Position numbers and translations under genes: made by a program
Origin: Gossypium raimondii
Taxonomy: Eukaryota > Streptophyta > Magnoliopsida > Malvales > Malvaceae
Length of the DNA stretch: 64,000 nt
Direction: 5' to 3'
Assembly (NCBI RefSeq): GCF_025698545.1
Contig: NC_068575.1
Span: forward strand, 49,795,980 to 49,859,979
Part shown: in pieces, positions 48,600 to 60,443 of the stretch
How the letters are laid out: each line of letters begins with the position of its first letter
How positions within the stretch are numbered: position 1 is the stretch's first letter
The notes under the pieces: generated by a model
What the model saw: the letters and a program-made list of their open reading frames with translations, nothing else
Database searches by the model: none
What the model was told of the DNA's origin: nothing

Positions 48600-51500
48600 C
48601 TACGCTTTGCTATCTATGGTCATTGGTGCGGGTTCTTTGGGAGCTGTTTTATTCATCTTGGCAAACATATTGCCATAGAATTTGGCTTCCTTCTTATTGT
48701 ACTCCTTCATCTTCTCCTTCAATAATTTGTATTCCATCTTTATCTCCCTGCATACCGTTCCATCATATCACCATCATCAACATGCCGCTATTCAGTTCAA
48801 GTTTTTGAGTAGGCTTATAAAAGCAGCAATTTACCTATTATCAGGATCAATCTCAAGGGCTTTCTTGACATCAAACTCAGCCAAATCTAAATCTGCCAGA
48901 TGGATGTATGCTTGAGCCCTTCTATACAACGCTTTCACATTCGAACTTTCTATTTCTAAAACCTGCTTGTGCATACCATTCAACAGTTACTAATATTATT
49001 CAAAATATATAGCTCTATGTTATGACTACCATTGTGAAGATTGATCAAACCTTGGTGCACAGTTTCTCAGCTTGCTTGAAATCCTTCAGTTTCAGCTTGC
49101 AAGCAGCATTATTCAGATTGCAAGCAACCTTCAATGCCTTGGCTTGCTTTTTCTCCTCTTCGCTGAAGGAAGAATCATAATCGATATACTTTACTGCCTG
49201 CACGTACAAACATCAAATGAATCGCAGGGTATTGGACACCAACTTTCACAAGCCAACATACCCATCCATCACACTGCCTACCTTTTCATATCTCTTAGAA
49301 GCTCTCGCATATTTTCCAGACTTGAACAATACATTTCCTTCTTCCTTCTTTTTACCTGCGGCTTCAATCTTTTCTGGGGTGTTCATATCCCATGATTCTT
49401 TATCCTGCAAAAGCAAATTACCAAAACCACTATTAATACACTGCCAAAAAATAACTTAGATACGCAACCAAAAAATTTACACAAGCACACTGATCCACTA
49501 ACCTTGATAAATGACACCATCTCAACCTCATAATACACGGTCGAGTTAGGGGGTACCGAAGCCAACTCCTGCTTTGACCCGGATGATCCAAAAGCATACT
49601 CAGGAGCAATAGTCAACAGTGCAACTTCACCCTTCTTCATAGTCATCACAGCTTTATCAAGACCATCAATGACTTGCTCTATAAAAAAATTAAGCAGTTG
49701 CTGTTCAGCTAAAATCATTTAACCGTAGACTAATAATAGAGGAGGGAGGCATCTGCTAGTCTGTTACCTTCATCTGTCCTGAATTCAAACAATTCTTGTC
49801 CTTCATCTTGACCTTTCTTCAAGAAGACGGTACCATCCTGCAGTTTCCCAACCAATTTCACTGGAAAAAAAGGTTTATAACGGTAAATATTGAATAACAA
49901 AATTCTAGTATATTGCATGCAGGAAACTGAAATTTCTTTATCGTAATATAACACCAACCTCTGACAACAGCCCCCTCATTAGGTCGCTCATATCCCTCCC
50001 CTTCCTTCAAGATCTTCTTCATAACCTTCTTGTCATCTGTGACCTCAGAAACAGTTTTCCATGAAACCAACTCCAAGGTGATCTGGAGTGTGGCATTTGG
50101 AGGCACTGCACCTTCAGCACCAGCTGCTGGCTTCCCCTTCTCACCAAAGCCATCTTTATAATGAAAAATAGGGTTAACGACAAGAACCACATTTATTTAA
50201 GTCCATTCTTCTGAGGAAATTGGAGTATAACTTACATTGCGGCTTCACTGTAAGAAGTACTTTCTCCCCTTTCTTCATTGTCTTAACAGCCTTAGCCAAA
50301 GCAGGACAGAAATGACCTATTTATTGAAGAAGAAACAACCACAGAAATTGAGGAACTAAAAAATAAAATTAGGACAGAAGTGAAGAGGGACGGCATTGAC
50401 AATACAAACCCTCCATAACAGTGAACTCCTTGCCATCAGCTTTTGCAACCACTGTTCCATCCTCAAGCTTAGCTTCATAGTTAACTGGATTCAAGATACA
50501 AACCGATTATTAAACAACCTAGCTCAACTGAAGACCCACTCGGATAGAAATAATATTATTATAAATATTAAAAGAACAAACAGATTGAAAATATCTACCT
50601 AACACTTCATCAGGGTCCTTGGGATTCTCCCACTTCTCTCCTCCAGTCAGTATCTTCTTAAATAGCCCACCGTCTTTGCAAATGTCCTTGACACTTGTCC
50701 AAGAGAGCAATTCAACATCGAATTGGAGGGTCGCATTAGGAGGAATGGTTGGCGGTGAGCCAGATTCACCATATGCCAGCTCAGGAGGAATGGTAAAAAT
50801 AGCATTCTCACCTTTCTTCATTGTCTTAATACCTTCATCCCATCCTTTAATAACTTGTCCTGCAAACATTAAAAGAAAGCAGAAATTCCATATTGAAGTC
50901 CAAAACTAAACAGAAACTTGACAATAAAGTAATCGAATTTCCAAATGCGACACACCTTGAACTCCTGCTATAGATCAACCTCAAGAATATGATCATCAGA
51001 AGACAGAACTAATTTAATCGGCCAAATGAATCTAATTACAGTGAAAATAATAAATCCATGAATCCCGTATTTTGGTATTGCCAATCTCCAAGCGAAACAA
51101 ACACTAAGATTCAAGGAAATTCCTTTTATCACATTCCAAACGGAGCACAAAAACAATGAAACTCGAACAGCAGGAACACTAGTAGTACTTCAGAAACTCG
51201 CCATGGTTTTAACATTAAGTTCCAAAATTTTAAACGCATTTCCAGGAAAAGAATGAAACAATGTTGACGTATTGGGTAAATTTTAAGCACGTGTTACTGA
51301 AAAACATATGCTTCAGACTCGTATTAATTAATAATGCAAAACACTAAAATCAAACATATATTTTTCAACATCTAATTGAATATAAATCAGATTAAAATTG
51401 ATTTCAGAAATATTCAAAAGAGGAAGGGGTGAACTTTATTTACCTTGACCGAGAGCAAACTTGAAAGGAGTCCCTCTATCACGGCTTGAATCGAATTTAG

Positions 51501-51820
51501 TTCCATCCAGCAACGTCCCCGTATAATGAACTGTACCAACAACAACAACCAATCAGACCCCAAAACATTTTTGAAAACAGAAAGAGTAATTATTTATTGC
51601 TTTTACTTGTTTATTATAGTGTAATTCAGATACATATACCTTCAACTTCGTCGCCGGTTTCAGGATTCTCCCAACCTTCACCTTCCTTAACAAGTTTCTT
51701 CTTCAAGCCTTGCTTTCCGATCTCCTTCTCTTCTCCTACCTTCAAGGTGGGAACATCCCCGGGAAGATCAATGTCGTCATTCACATCCTCCACCAGCGGG
51801 ATATCAAAATCCTCATCCAT
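48600..51820 (-). CDS. FKBP62: multidomain FKBP62/FKBP65 (ROF1/ROF2-type) peptidyl-prolyl isomerase
   Basis: Twelve exons join in frame: 51820-51640, 51530-51444, 50859-50599, 50484-50410, 50316-50236, 50153-49959, 49860-49768, 49678-49503, 49404-49282, 49197-49051, 48962-48835 and 48747-48600, giving 564 residues (Arabidopsis ROF1 about 551, ROF2 about 578). After an acidic N-terminus (MDEDFDIP) come three FKBP domains at about 56-143, 174-260 and 290-383, then three TPR repeats (about 398-512) and a basic tail that in the family binds calmodulin. Domain 1 keeps the active-site pattern ([22 protein letters not shown]). Domain 2 lacks the GWD tryptophan (CPALAKAV) and domain 3 is also degenerate, so only domain 1 is likely catalytic. 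The protein binds Hsp90 via the TPR and supports thermotolerance. Confidence 0.93.
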
Positions 51821-51952
51821 TTCGAATAGAAGAGGCTAAGAGATAGGGAGCTAATGTGTGCGTGAAAAGTGAAGAATGAGCGTAAACAGGGAAGCTTTCA
51901 AAGCTGAGAAATGGAGGAACGCAAAGAAAGGGATTTTATGGGAGAATGTAGG

Positions 51953-52037
51953 TTCCAGAGGCTTCCATGGTAAGGGTATAGCGAGAAACGTGACTGATCG
52001 ATTGGTTTTGAAGGGTCAGGATGCTTCCAGATTTTCC
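51953..52037 (-). promoter_or_regulatory. candidate heat-shock elements upstream of FKBP62
   Basis: TTC-CA-GAG-GC-TTC (51953-51965) fits the heat-shock element nTTCnnGAAnnTTCn with one mismatch, about 135 bp before the start codon. A weaker TTC-CA-GAT-TT-TCC lies at 52025-52037. ROF1/ROF2 genes are heat-inducible in Arabidopsis, so the site is plausible but untested. Confidence 0.35.
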
Positions 52038-52039
52038 TT

Positions 52040-53114
52040 TTTATTTAATTCAAATATATTTCTTTTTCTTTTTTTTCTGTGGGGCTGGATTAAAGATTGC
52101 ATTGACAGAATTGTTCCTCGTGCGCGGGTTTACAGTTGATCGGACGGCTCCGGCGTATCTGTTACCATTCTTTTACATTAGATTAGTCAATTTATATTTG
52201 AACTGGATCAAGTTTTTTAATTAGTATTATTCTAGTGTAATGAGATTATAATAATTTAGAAGATGTGTGTTTAAATGTGATTAAAGCTCAAATTACCTTC
52301 CAATTTACAGATTTAAGGGTTAAGAATATATCACATCCCCATCATTAATATGTAAACCTTAATGGAAATTATAACAGATAGAACTTTCTAATCTTAATTT
52401 GGAAATACGCGCTTCCTTTGATGGGTATAATAGCAATATTGCCAAATAAAACACATAAATTTTTTAACTTATTATAGTATTTTTATTTAAAATTATTTTA
52501 AAAACCATAAAATACATTAAAGTCTTTCGATAAAATCAATGTGAGTTCAATCTTTCGTTATTAAGTAAAAAACCAAATTAAATTAAGCAAAACTTTCATT
52601 TTGACCAAATAAAACTAAATTTAGCTTTAAAGTAATTATCTGTTGTTACAGAACACTATCTTGTATCAGAAGATGAAATCAGGTACTCAATTTTGTTGGA
52701 GAGACCGACTCAACTTGGTTTAACGACAATGTATAATGCAATCACAATTGTTCCAAGTGATCTTTGTTAACTGTGGAAATTGTACCCTTCATTCATCCTT
52801 TGAAATTGAAGCTTGCCTGTCATCATATCCGAAATGCACAACTTTTATCAAGTTCTAATTCGACAGTTGAATTCACCTTATCTGCCCACATATTATAATA
52901 ATCAAAGGAAGAACCATCCAAAAAGAATGTTTCTCCAACATTCTAACAAACAAATAGTTTTCCTTGTGGAAAAAAAAAACCCCCCAAAAATATTATCTGA
53001 ATCCTAGACAGAAGACCTGTTGAGGTTACGCCATCATAATAGCGTTTTTTACTGGAAAACAAGCGTAGTAAAATATATAAAAAAAAAAAAAGTTGACGCT
53101 AATGAACAAAGCAA
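52040..53114. other. spacer between FKBP62 and FKBP15
   Basis: AT-rich, containing the distal FKBP62 promoter and the FKBP15 3' end. No other gene recognised. Confidence 0.5.
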
Positions 53115-55523
53115 CTATAGCTCATCTTCACTTGTATCCTCCCCACTCGATGGCTTCCCATTGACTGAAACAAGCTCTGTGTCAAATATTAGCGTTGCTC
53201 CACCTGGTAAGTTCGGCAAATAAAAAATTCGTCAATTTTTGTTTCCTCTGATAGACAAACAGCCAAAGCAGCTTAAAGCAAAGATTTTATTCAGTATGTA
53301 AAGGAGCTTCCATAATAACATCATTCCTTCAATTATATGAATAACGGACCACTGTGTACGACATTGGAATTGTGAAGCATAAAGGAAAATGAACAAAAAT
53401 GAAGAATTTACCTGGGATGGTGGGTGGTGAACCCTGTTCACCATATCCAAGCTTAGCAGGTATTTTCAATTTGCGCTTCTCACCAACGCACATCCCCAGC
53501 AATCCTTGGTCCCATCCTGCCAAAAGCATAATCGCTTTCAGGCATCAATGAATGAACTCCACACAATATAACCACCAAAATTCAGGTAGTAAAGCAAGTC
53601 ATTCATTGTCTGAGTTATAGCAAAATCCGGATTAGTTGTTAAGGGCAACTAACCTTTGATTACTTGTCCACTACCAAGCTCAAACTCAATGGGATCACCT
53701 CTTTCAAAACTGGAATCGAAAACCTTTCCATCAGTGAGTTTCCCCTGCAAAAAGGGATGAAAATTTATGTAAACCAAGAAACTCACACCTCATAGGTATC
53801 AAACAATTAATTCTAACCATAAAAGTTTAGAGGCCAATATGTTCTTGACCACAAAAATTCACACCAAATCATTTTCTTTTCTTCGTTTCTTTTCCTTCTT
53901 ATACACCCTTTTATACAATGAGTTAGCAATCTAATAATGGCACAAGCAAAATAATATTTGAAACTGGCATAAGTCTACATACATATATATTATATCCCGA
54001 TAAGTAATGCCCATGAAATTAGTACAAGTTGATGGCCCCTTACTATAATAAAGTACAGAAATTTGCTTAAACCAAACTTCTATTTCCAAAATCCAACGAA
54101 GGAACATGCTATAAAGTTGAAACCAGTCTGACATATAGAAATATAAAAAATGTTTAGCTCCTCGTTTGTTACTAACAAAATCGTAAAGAATGACCTAAAT
54201 TTTAAAGAAAAGTGCAGGAGAAATAGGCACAATTAAACATTCTTCATTAATATTTTAAAGGTCAAGAAATATGATATAAAACTGAACATCGAGATGGTAT
54301 AGAAACATTACCCGATAGTGCACTTTTACTCTATCACCTTTATGAGCCTGGAATTCACATGATGGAGGCTTATACTGTGAAAAGGTGAGAATGAAATAGT
54401 TAATAAGATCACAAGCAATGATTAAACTGACAAAGAAGTTAGAAACAAAAAATAACAGTTGATTATCTGTACATACAAATCTATAACAACATGAACCAAC
54501 TGAAAATTGGCATACAATGTTATGAAACAGCACTAAGGTTACCAAATGAAACAGGAAAATGTAAAACCTTACTCTATTTCAACTCTGCATTTCATTTAAT
54601 TTCATGAAGAAACCTTACTCTGTATATTCAGAGATAAACAGACATGAACCTAACCCTAAATAAACCAAGGCTCCCCCCTAAGAATCAACATATACATATA
54701 TATGCGTCCGTATAAGAGAAAGAAAAATTACTACCACTCAAAATTAAGGATGTGTTTGGTTGGTGGAAAAGTAAGACGATGGAAGGAAGGAGTGAAAAAG
54801 TTAAAAATAAAAAAAAATTTAAGCGTGCTTAATAAGAAAAATAGTAAGAAGAAACAAAATTGGATAAAAACAAATTATTCCAAATTAGAATGATAAAAGA
54901 GAGAAAATGGGAGAAGCATGCATATTAGTTTTAAAGAATGCATTTCTCAAAACCTTCATTTTCTTTTTCCTTGTTTTTAACTTTATCAAGCAATTCTTTC
55001 AATTTTTCAAAATCTTTCCTACCAATCACATTAATAAAAATATTTCTATAATTCTGCTCTTCCAATTTTCATCTATCTAATTAATTAAAGCTTCGAAGTC
55101 CCCAAAACAAAATATATCATATATAAGCTAATGAGAGACAAATTTTACAGCATCTATTTTATCACAGATCAAATTGAAAAGAACATGAAATAACACAGAA
55201 AATAAGGGGAAAAGAAATACTTTGACGCCGATCTGCAGCTCGGTCACATCAGCTGATTTCTTGGCATTCGCTGAGGAATTCGAGACGTGTACAAAAATAA
55301 AATCAATAATTAATTAAAACGTAAGAAAGCTGAACTGCTACAATTTTTTTAAAACTATTAAATCAGAAGACAAGAGATGTTTCAACATTCGATTAGATCT
55401 GGAAATTATGACACCGTATAGTTAATAACCGAAAGAATATAATTGGATAAGAAACTTACCTAACGCGAAAAGAACCAACAGAAGCACAATCGGAACCACC
55501 TTCAACGCGCAGCTGATACTCAT
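53115..55523 (-). CDS. FKBP15: ER-type FKBP15 peptidyl-prolyl cis-trans isomerase
   Basis: Six exons join in frame: 55523-55460, 55270-55221, 54374-54312, 53744-53654, 53516-53412 and 53203-53115, encoding 153 residues, the length recalled for Arabidopsis FKBP15-1. A hydrophobic signal peptide (about 1-22, [14 protein letters not shown]) is followed by a complete FKBP domain: [63 protein letters not shown]. The C-terminus is SEDEL, an ER-retrieval-type signal. The expected product is an ER-lumen prolyl isomerase related to vertebrate FKBP2/FKBP13. It lies 1.3 kb upstream of FKBP62 on the same strand, an adjacency I also recall for both Arabidopsis FKBP15 paralogues. Intact. Confidence 0.93.
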
Positions 55524-56021
55524 TTTGTTTCACTCTCTCTAACTCCGACTAATTCTCTCTCGACTTATATTCTCTGTAAATTTTGGCGTTGCGATTTTAT
55601 CTAAAGCAAAAGCAATCCGAATACTTAAAATGGGCTCAAATGGTCTTCTTCTTAAACTCTTTCGAGGCCTCAATTTTATGTTACGGCCTGCCCATTTTAA
55701 ATTTGCAATGGATGGCTCTCATTTCTCACCATGCAAAGGGAAACTTGTCCTTTTCCGGACCTTTCTATTCAAGCAACCACTGTGACTTCCATTAAACACT
55801 AATTATTACTATTTAAAATTTCTTTTTTTTTTTTGAAGAAATGGAATTTACTATTTGAGAAGTCATCTATTGTTTATTTAGATTTTATCATTTATCATTA
55901 CCGAAGATCAATATTTTTTCAATTTTGGCTAAAAAATGAGTGATAAATAATTAATGGAATTTACTGATGCGTGTGATACTTTAGCTAAATAATTAGTTAA
56001 TTACTGATTTTAATATAAGAT
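55524..56021. other. upstream region of FKBP15
   Basis: Contains a CT/GA-rich leader-like stretch (55530-55575) with a weak AATATAAG motif on the minus strand near 55568. No other feature recognised. Confidence 0.4.
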
Positions 56022-56543
56022 TGTTATACATCAATGATCATAAGCTTGAATCTCAGGTCGGTTTCGGGTTGCTTATCCACAACTGGAATCGGTCTCATTA
56101 GACGGTTAAGTGTGAGGCAAACCGTGAGAAGACAGCGAAGGGAGCTCGCAGATCCAATTCTTAAGGAGAGTTCGCACGAACAAAAGGAAGACCGCGGTCT
56201 CAGTTCGCATATACTCAATGAGCTCGCAGAAGGGAGACCACTTTTCATGACTTGACCCATTTTTCTTAGGACTGACATTCTGAGCGGACTTCAGGCATGC
56301 TGGACACATGCTTCACTCTGGGTTGCTTGTCTCCCTTCTGCGTGCTCCTTGAGTATATGCCAACTAAGACCATGGCCTTCTCTTGGTTCGTACGAGCTCT
56401 CCTTGCGAGTGGGTCCGCGAGCTCCCCTTACTGTCCTCTCATAGTTTACCTCACACTCAATCGTCTAGTGGAACCTATTCGGGCTATGGATAAGCGACCC
56501 GGATCCTACTTGAAATTCAAGCTAGTAATCACTTATATATAAT
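56022..56543. mobile_element. two LTR fragments in inverted orientation
   Basis: The left arm starts TGTTATACATCA (56022) and continues AAGCTTGAATCTCAGGTCGG; the reverse complement of the right end (56543 inward) reads AGCTTGAATTTCAAGTAGG and aligns through GGTCGCTTATCC, TAGACGATTGAGTG and GGGAGCTCGCGG. The same sequence starts again at 60444 (TGTTATACATCAGTGATC). These are therefore copies of one LTR family, here head to head and truncated in the middle. Confidence 0.65.
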
Positions 56544-57302
56544 AAAGATATTAGATGAGTATGCTCCTGAATTTTTGTTCTTTAAAAAAAATTGAATGTA
56601 GAGAAATGAAATTGAAGAAACAGAAATGGTATTTACGAAAGGGAAAACGGGGCAATAATTGTTATTGAGTTGTGAAAAAGTTTACTAATTTTACCTTGAT
56701 TTTTTTTATTAAGGTAAGCTGGTATTTTTTTTACTTATTGGATAATTCAACATAAAATAAAAATGTTTGGTAGAAGTTGCATTTAAGAGAGAATATTTTC
56801 AATTTATCTAAATTTTATAAAAGAAATGTGAAAATGATAAATAGATAAGAGTTATTTATCAAATATTTTCAATTAATTCAGTTTTATTTTATTTATTTTA
56901 ATATTATATTGCCTTAAAATTATATTTAAAATGTGATTTTATTTAGAATAAAGTTAAATGTTTAAGAATTATGAAAAGAAAGCAGAATAATTATTTTATA
57001 TTATTAAATAATCTAATTATATTTCTTACTTAATATATTAAATATATTTTATAATTTATATTCGTTACTTAAAATTTTAAATTAGAAATAATTGTTAAGT
57101 TCTGAACTAACGTGAATAAAAAATGTAATAATCAAATTGAAAAATTAAATGTGGCTTTGTCCCGTAAAATTATTTGGAGTTGTTTTTCAAAAATTAAGTT
57201 TGACGAAATAATTTGTTTGGTATTAAAAAGTATAATTTGCAATGATTTATAAACAGAAAAAAATGGCAATGATCATTTCATGTTTTCATCCAACCTCTCA
57301 AT
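56544..57302. other. AT-rich intergenic DNA
   Basis: No gene or element recognised. Ends at the TCAAT target site of the solo LTR. Confidence 0.5.
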
Positions 57303-60056
57303 TGTAACACCCCGATTTTGGGACTAGTCGGAACAGTGGTTTCGGGACCATAAATCCGATGAAGAAAAAATTTATTTTTACTATATTTTTATGGCCTACA
57401 ATTTCACGGAATGATTTAGTGAAAATTTCGTTAAAAAATTTTCAAAAGGACTAAATTGTAAAAAGTGAAAAAGTTGAGTTTTATATGTTAAAGGTATTTA
57501 ATTGTTATGGAACTATAAATTAGATGTCCTTATATGGAATTAGACCATTATTTAATGATGGACAAAAATGGACATGAGATAAGTGAAATAGGATTTTTTT
57601 AAGTAAGGGCATTTTAGTCATTTAATAAATAAATAGAATTAAAAGGGAAAAAGATGAAAAAATTGTGTTCATCATCCTTGCTTGCTGCCAAAACTTGAAG
57701 GAAGCCATAGCTAGGGTTTCTTCACTTTCTCAAGCTCATAGTAAGTGATTCCAAGCCCCGTTTTTAATGTTCTTTACGCTTTTAGAATCCCGGTAGCTTA
57801 ATTTAACTTATTTTAGCAATAATTTAACCTAGGGTTCATATTTGGAAAAATACCCATAGGTGAAATATATTTATTTTGATGTTTTATGGTAGAATATGAA
57901 GCTAGGAATTATGTTAAACAACTTTTGCTAGTCGATTTTAAGTGAAAACGAGTATATTGACATAATTGACAAAAATATCTAATGTTCATAAGTAAGTGTT
58001 AGAGTAAGAATTTGATGTTGTCATAGAAGGGAAAAATGTTCAGCATGTTATAAAACATAATAATAAGAGATGAAGTTTAATTTCCGAGCTTTTGAGAAAA
58101 AGTATAAATATGCAAAAGTTTAGGGGCAAAACTATAATTTTTGCCAAAATTGAGTCAAGGACTGTTTTGATGAATATGAGTATTAAATAAGCTAAATTTT
58201 CTATTATAGATCAAGAAGAACGAAATCCGGAGCTAGACTGGGGAAAGAAAAAGATTGAGGACTAAAGTGTTAGATTTGATCAAATTTTTGTACCGAGGTA
58301 AGTTTACGGTAAATAAATGCAATATTTCAATAATTATTATTAATGCTGCTATTTTTCAGCAATTATGTATTTATTTCATAAAATTATTTAATGTTGATTT
58401 AAGTATGAGATGACAGAGAATCAGTGATAAAATCCCCGTTGAAACATTAGGAGTGTATTTGATACAAATGTCATGACATTTGGGTGATGAGATCCCATGT
58501 AAGACCATGTTTGGAACATGTCATTGGCATCATTGAGGTTATGAGAGGTCCCATGTAAGACCATGTCTAGGACATGGTGTTGACACCGAGATGAGAGGTC
58601 CTCCGTAAGACTATATCTGGGACATGGCATGGGCACTGATATGAGAACTCCCATGTAAGACCATATCTGGGATATGACATTGGCAGTACAAGAAACATCC
58701 CATGTAAGATCATGTCTGGGACATGGTTTTGGCATGTTATTATCAGAAAAGAGACCCAAGTATCCTTATCATTCCAATGTGGCTCAACGGGCTAAAAAAA
58801 AAAGCAGATTATGTTCTACGGAAGTTCAAGTAAAAGTATAATTAGCAACTTCAGGTGAGTTATAAGAGTTAAGAATATGTTATGATATCAGTGAGAACCA
58901 ATATTTCAGCAAGAGAAGAGTAAGTTGTAATCTTAAGCTATCTAAATAGGTAAGTAAATAAACAAGTAAATGAGAGTAAGTAAAGAGGAAACTTAAGAAC
59001 ATGATACTTGCATATCATTATTTGTGTTAAATGTTGTTATTTATTTACTTGTAAACTTACTAAGCTTTATGCTTACTTCTTTTATTTATTTTTCTTTCAT
59101 ATAGTATTATCAAGCATAGTCGAGATCTTGAAGACGTCGGAGAGCGTTCACACTATCAACCACCACAACTTGGTATTTTAAGACGATAAATGTTTCGAGC
59201 TATAGCATGTATAGGGACTTAGTCATTTCGATTGTATATTCTTAAATCATGAACAAAAGATGATATGTAAATATTTGATGATGAATAGTTATTAAAATGG
59301 CTAATTATGAAGGTGTTTGTTGTTATAAATGTCTAGGTGATAAATTATGCATAGAAATAATGAAAAAGTAAAAATTGGTAGTGAAACAGTTTTGGGACAT
59401 CAGCAGTGACGTGAATTTGAAAAATCACCATGGATAGTATAAAATGAATTAGAGAGTGAATGATATATATAATTAAATATTATTAAGTCTATTTTCATAG
59501 AAAAATAACAGTGTAGATAAAGGAATTATGTATTCTGAGATATTTGCCTTTTAGTTAGACAAGGTCAAAGGGTTTTCGGAATCCCCTGTTCTAACTTTAG
59601 AAAATCATTAAAAATTGTAAAAAAATACTTATGAGTTTTAATTTATATTTATAGATTCCTTATTGAGTATATTTTCTTTAGAAACAAGTGAGAACACCAT
59701 ATCAAGTCCGTACAATGAGATAATTAAATTTTAGTAACAAGAGGTCAGGAAAGTCAATCAGTGAAACAGGGGAGATTTTAACTAATAAACTGTACTAATT
59801 GGATAAACCAAAAATTCTGAAAATTTTATGGTAAAAATATATATGAGTCTAGTTTCAGGAAAAATTTACGGATCTAAATTTCGAGTTTCGTAGCTCTAGC
59901 TATAATTAATTTAGTAACTACTGCGCAGGTGGACAGCTTTGTTGTGAATAGTGAAATTAATTTCAAAAGTAAAATTTTATGCCCCGAACTTTTAAGTTAA
60001 GTCAAGTAACGCCTCATGCTCGACTCCGGAAACGGTCTTGGGTAAGGGGTGTTACA
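57303..60056 (+). mobile_element. 2.75-kb solo LTR with perfect 5-bp target duplication
   Basis: It begins TGTAACACCCCGATTTTGGG and ends GGGGTGTTACA. Identical TCAAT 5-mers flank it (57298-57302 and 60057-60061). No gag, pol or primer-binding site is visible inside. It contains a tandem array at 58494-58740. TG...CA ends and the 5-bp duplication identify an LTR insertion; the absence of an internal region indicates a solo LTR. Assignment to Ty3/gypsy is by resemblance to cotton elements. Confidence 0.82.
58494..58740 (+). repeat. tandem array of five ~50-bp units in the solo LTR
   Basis: The unit CCCATGTAAGACCATGTCTG followed by GGACATGG recurs at about 58495, 58551, 58602, 58651 and 58699, with spacers of 20-28 bp. 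Each unit carries a small inverted CCATGT/ACATGG pair, so units can form hairpins. The open minus-strand frame across it is a by-product of the repeat. Confidence 0.85.
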
Positions 60057-60245
60057 TCAATAGTCAATTGTCTTTATCCCTATCTAAACTCTTATTATCA
60101 ATTCATTTGATAAACAGTCGATGATAATTTTGATTAACAAACCCTTAACAACTTTAGATTAATCCAAATATTATCTACAAAACATCCTTAAGCTATGCTT
60201 ATTTTAGTAAAAAACAATGTTTATAAGTTATTGAAAAAATTAAAA

Positions 60246-60440
60246 AAGATGTACCTCCAACGAAGGACAAGAGAGCCACTGCTCATTTGTTTAGGAGCCC
60301 CAAAGCCAAATAGCTCTCGTATGACTCTGCCTTGCTTATTGAACAACTACAATTTCGTCTGCCACTGCTTTGCTTCAAACTCAAACTTCTCTATTAGTCT
60401 CTCATCATTGGGAATCACATATGAGGCTCTAGGAGAAGTA
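60246..60440 (-). pseudogene. coding relic of unrecognised family
   Basis: The minus strand has about 63 codons of protein-like sequence: TSPRASYVIPNDERLIEKF, EFEAKQWQTKL, stop, then LFNKQGRVIRELFGFGAP and KQMSSGSLVLRWRYI. Composition (charged, with regular hydrophobics) is unlike random AT-rich DNA, and there is only one stop. It ends abruptly beside the LTR at 60444. I do not recognise the family; it may be a fragment of a conserved plant protein or a retrocopy. Confidence 0.4.
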
Positions 60441-60443
60441 TCT

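Noticed and set aside
49072-49459. Plus-strand frames of 80-107 codons
   Set aside because: They overlap well-supported FKBP62 exons on the other strand.
56034-56542. Two ~75-80 codon frames on the plus strand
   Set aside because: They lie in the inverted LTR dimer and are copies of the same non-coding sequence.
58494-58740. Regular repeat-spacer pattern resembling a CRISPR array
   Set aside because: Eukaryotic LTR context, imperfect repeats, related spacers, no cas genes.
58421-58759. 112-codon minus-strand frame with repeated peptide
   Set aside because: It follows the ~50-bp tandem DNA repeat in a solo LTR; the peptide periodicity is that of the DNA.
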